Shown: positions 62,232-64,000 of the stretch, piece after piece
Position numbering within the stretch: position 1 is the first letter of the stretch
Layout: every line of letters begins with the position of its first letter
NCBI RefSeq assembly: GCF_016649425.1
Contig: NZ_JADRCR010000002.1
Coordinates: 506,575-570,574 of the forward strand
Direction: 5' to 3'
Source: Limnobaculum allomyrinae
GTDB lineage: Bacteria; Pseudomonadota; Gammaproteobacteria; Enterobacterales; Enterobacteriaceae
Length of the DNA stretch: 64,000 nt
Notes under the pieces: generated by a model
Told to the model about the DNA's origin: nothing
Database searches by the model: none
What the model saw: only the letters and a program-made list of their open reading frames with translations
Translations under genes and position numbers: made by a program

Positions 62232-64000
62232 GACAGCACCATCTAACTTTGATGACGGCGCTGATGCACAAATTCGCGCCTGCCTGAATCCCTCAACCCC
62301 TAGAAGCTTTTTTCTGTATGCGAGTGCTGGCTCAGGAAAAACACGTTCACTGAAAAATGCGCTTGATACATTTCGTGCAGAACATGGGGCGTTGTTCCGA
62401 CGCTTGGGCAAGAAAATCGCGGTGATCACGTATACGAATGCGGCAGCTGATGAAATCGCTGAGCGTGTTGGAGAAGATCCCCTGTTTCCGATTTCGACGA
62501 TCCATAGTTTCTGTTGGCGGCATATCGAAACTTACCATAATGATATCCAAGCGTGGTTGCTCGACACACTTCCGGCTGATCTCGCTGAACTGCACGAGAA
62601 GCAAGCGAAAGGACGCGCCAACACCAAGGCGGCGATAGATCGTGAACGTGCCATTGCCTCAACAATGCGACGTCTCGAATGGCTTAGTGTCCCAAGGCGT
62701 TTCACCTATAACCCTAATGGTGACAACTATGGGAAGGACTCACTGTCCCATTCCGAGGTTCTGAAGATTACGGCTTCATTCATTGAGACGAAGCCATCAA
62801 TGCAGGCTGTTCTCGTCAACAAATATCCTTTTCTGCTCATCGACGAGAGCCAAGATACGAACAAAGAATTACTTGAAGCATTCTTTAGACTAGAGGCTAT
62901 GAACAATGGCAAATTTGGTATAGGGCTGTTTGGTGACACTATGCAGCGTATTTACCTTGATGGACACCCTGAGCTGGAACGTCTCGTTCCAGTCGATTGG
63001 GCTCGTCCAGTCAAGCGGCTAAATCATCGCTCGCCTCAGCGTGTCATCGCACTCGGTAATGTGTTGCGAGCATCTATTGATAGCCAAAACCAAATTGCGC
63101 GTGACGACAGCGAGGTTGGTTTCGTCCGCCTTTTCGTCGCACCTAATAATATCTCCGATAAACCAGGATTTGAGCAACGTGTCTGTGAGCGAATGGCCGA
63201 TATATGTAGCGACTCTGATTGGCGCAACGAAGCAATGATCAAAGCGCTCACTCTTGAACATCATATGGCGGCATCTAGATGTGGCTTCCTTGATATGTTC
63301 CAAGCATTGGCTCGGGATTCACGCTTGTCTACGGGGCTACGAACCGGAGAGCTTGCAGGCCTGAGACTGTTCACGGAGCGGGTTGCCCCACTCATAGCAA
63401 TGGCGCGTGCAGGAGACAAGTTTGCAGTTATGGCTCATTTGCGGGCAACCTCTCCGCTTCTTAAGCGGTCAGCTATTATCCACACTTCGACCCCGGAAGA
63501 TCCGTTACAGTCCATACGCTTCGGAGTGGATGCATTACTTGCTCTCAACCCTGAGCAATCCACCACCACTTTTCTCTCAGTATTGAAATGTGTAGCAGAG
63601 CATCAACTTTTTGAGATTCCAACGGCACTGCATCCATTTGTTCTCAGTGAACCTATGATGGCAGAGAACGGGCTGGTAATTGATGACGACGAATCGGGTA
63701 GTGATGAGTCAATAGAAAAATCACCCGCTAGCCTTGAAGCTTGGAGAGCATTTTTAGAAACACCTTACAACCAAACAACCTCATTCTCAGAGTATGTCAG
63801 TGATCGTGGAGCGTTCGGGACACATCAGGGGGTGAAAGGCCTTGAGTTTGAGCGTGTTTTAGTCATTCTAGATGACAGCGATGCGCGTGGATTTTTGTTT
63901 TCATACGATAAGCTCTTCGAAGCCAAGCCTCTGTCGGATGTAGACCGTAAGCATCTTTATGATGCTACGGATGGCGGTGTTGCTCGCACACGTCGCCTTT
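62218..64000 (+). CDS. UvrD-like superfamily 1 helicase, 5' part (GajB-like)
   Basis: ATG at 62218 (and again at 62221) overlaps the OLD stop. The frame stays open to the window end (594 residues). The helicase motifs are I (YASAGSGKT near 33-42), Ia (VITYTNAAADEI), II (LLIDESQDTN near 205-212), III (GLFGDTMQRIY), IV (LNHRSPQRV), V (GTHQGVKGLEFERV near 534) and the start of VI (GVARTRR). The insert between III and V is large. With the OLD nuclease it forms a two-gene Gabija-like anti-phage system. GC content is higher than in the island genes before it. Confidence 0.85.
   Translation, partial: MMKIETAPSNFDDGADAQIRACLNPSTPRSFFLYASAGSGKTRSLKNALDTFRAEHGALFRRLGKKIAVITYTNAAADEIAERVGEDPLFPISTIHSFCWRHIETYHNDIQAWLLDTLPADLAELHEKQAKGRANTKAAIDRERAIASTMRRLEWLSVPRRFTYNPNGDNYGKDSLSHSEVLKITASFIETKPSMQAVLVNKYPFLLIDESQDTNKELLEAFFRLEAMNNGKFGIGLFGDTMQRIYLDGHPELERLVPVDWARPVKRLNHRSPQRVIALGNVLRASIDSQNQIARDDSEVGFVRLFVAPNNISDKPGFEQRVCERMADICSDSDWRNEAMIKALTLEHHMAASRCGFLDMFQALARDSRLSTGLRTGELAGLRLFTERVAPLIAMARAGDKFAVMAHLRATSPLLKRSAIIHTSTPEDPLQSIRFGVDALLALNPEQSTTTFLSVLKCVAEHQLFEIPTALHPFVLSEPMMAENGLVIDDDESGSDESIEKSPASLEAWRAFLETPYNQTTSFSEYVSDRGAFGTHQGVKGLEFERVLVILDDSDARGFLFSYDKLFEAKPLSDVDRKHLYDATDGGVARTRRL

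Overview
The window reads as a chromosome segment from an Enterobacterales member. Support comes from clear homologues of the YhhW pirin, glutaredoxin 2, cyclopropane fatty acid synthase, YhjG, HdeD, a general porin, a peptidase T and DcuC pair, and a YcaQ-type glycosylase, plus a good Fur box. The genus cannot be fixed from this sequence. Budvicia, Pragia or a relative is only a guess, and a meso-diaminopimelate dehydrogenase is an unusual passenger for this order.

Region 1 (1-19683) is a contractile phage-tail locus. It opens with the 3' part of a phospholipase D-like gene, a beta-propeller lectin-like gene, a collagen-like tailspike and a lambda-Stf-type fibre. A compact tail module follows: neck/tail terminator, DUF3383 sheath, tube, chaperone with an apparent -1 frameshift, tape measure, Dit-like protein, baseplate plug, hub, Gp138-type spike, gp25, gpJ/gp47 and a DUF2612 protein. 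It ends in tail fibre genes. The last fibre is a DNA-inversion switch. Two inverted 26-bp crossover sites (17081-17106 and 19033-19058) flank two alternative C-terminal cassettes, each with its own assembly gene, and a Gin/Hin-type serine invertase lies outside at 19123-19683. No capsid, portal, terminase or lysis gene is visible here, so this is either the tail end of a prophage that starts upstream or a tailocin-like particle.

Region 2 (about 19.8-38.6 kb) is mostly ordinary chromosome: an EmrAB-like pump, pirin, grxB, a VOC protein, a MATE pump, ddh, cfa, yhjG, hdeD, an ACT-domain gene and a porin. It is broken at 34.1-35.2 kb by a structured RNA resembling phage C4 antisense RNA, a 55-residue ORF and an HNH nuclease.

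Region 3 (38711-43724) is a very AT-rich, tightly packed minus-strand operon: C5-cytosine methyltransferase, a protein with two GHKL ATPase modules, a receiver-domain protein with a C-terminal HEPN-like motif, and an HNH protein. It looks like a restriction-modification-like defence system wired to two-component-style signalling, and it is the best candidate here for an under-described system.

Region 4 (44.7-48.5 kb) returns to core genes (pepT, dcuC-like, ycaQ-like). Region 5 (48984 to the end) is an accessory island. It holds a HEPN-motif protein, small DNA-binding proteins, a lipoprotein, a tiny duplicated zinc-finger protein, an XRE regulator, a papain-like protein, RadC, AlpA, a Rep-like HUH protein and a DUF927 ATPase, with repeats between the last two. 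It ends in a membrane-anchored unknown and an OLD-family nuclease overlapping a UvrD-like helicase (Gabija-like), which is cut by the window end. No integrase is visible inside the window.
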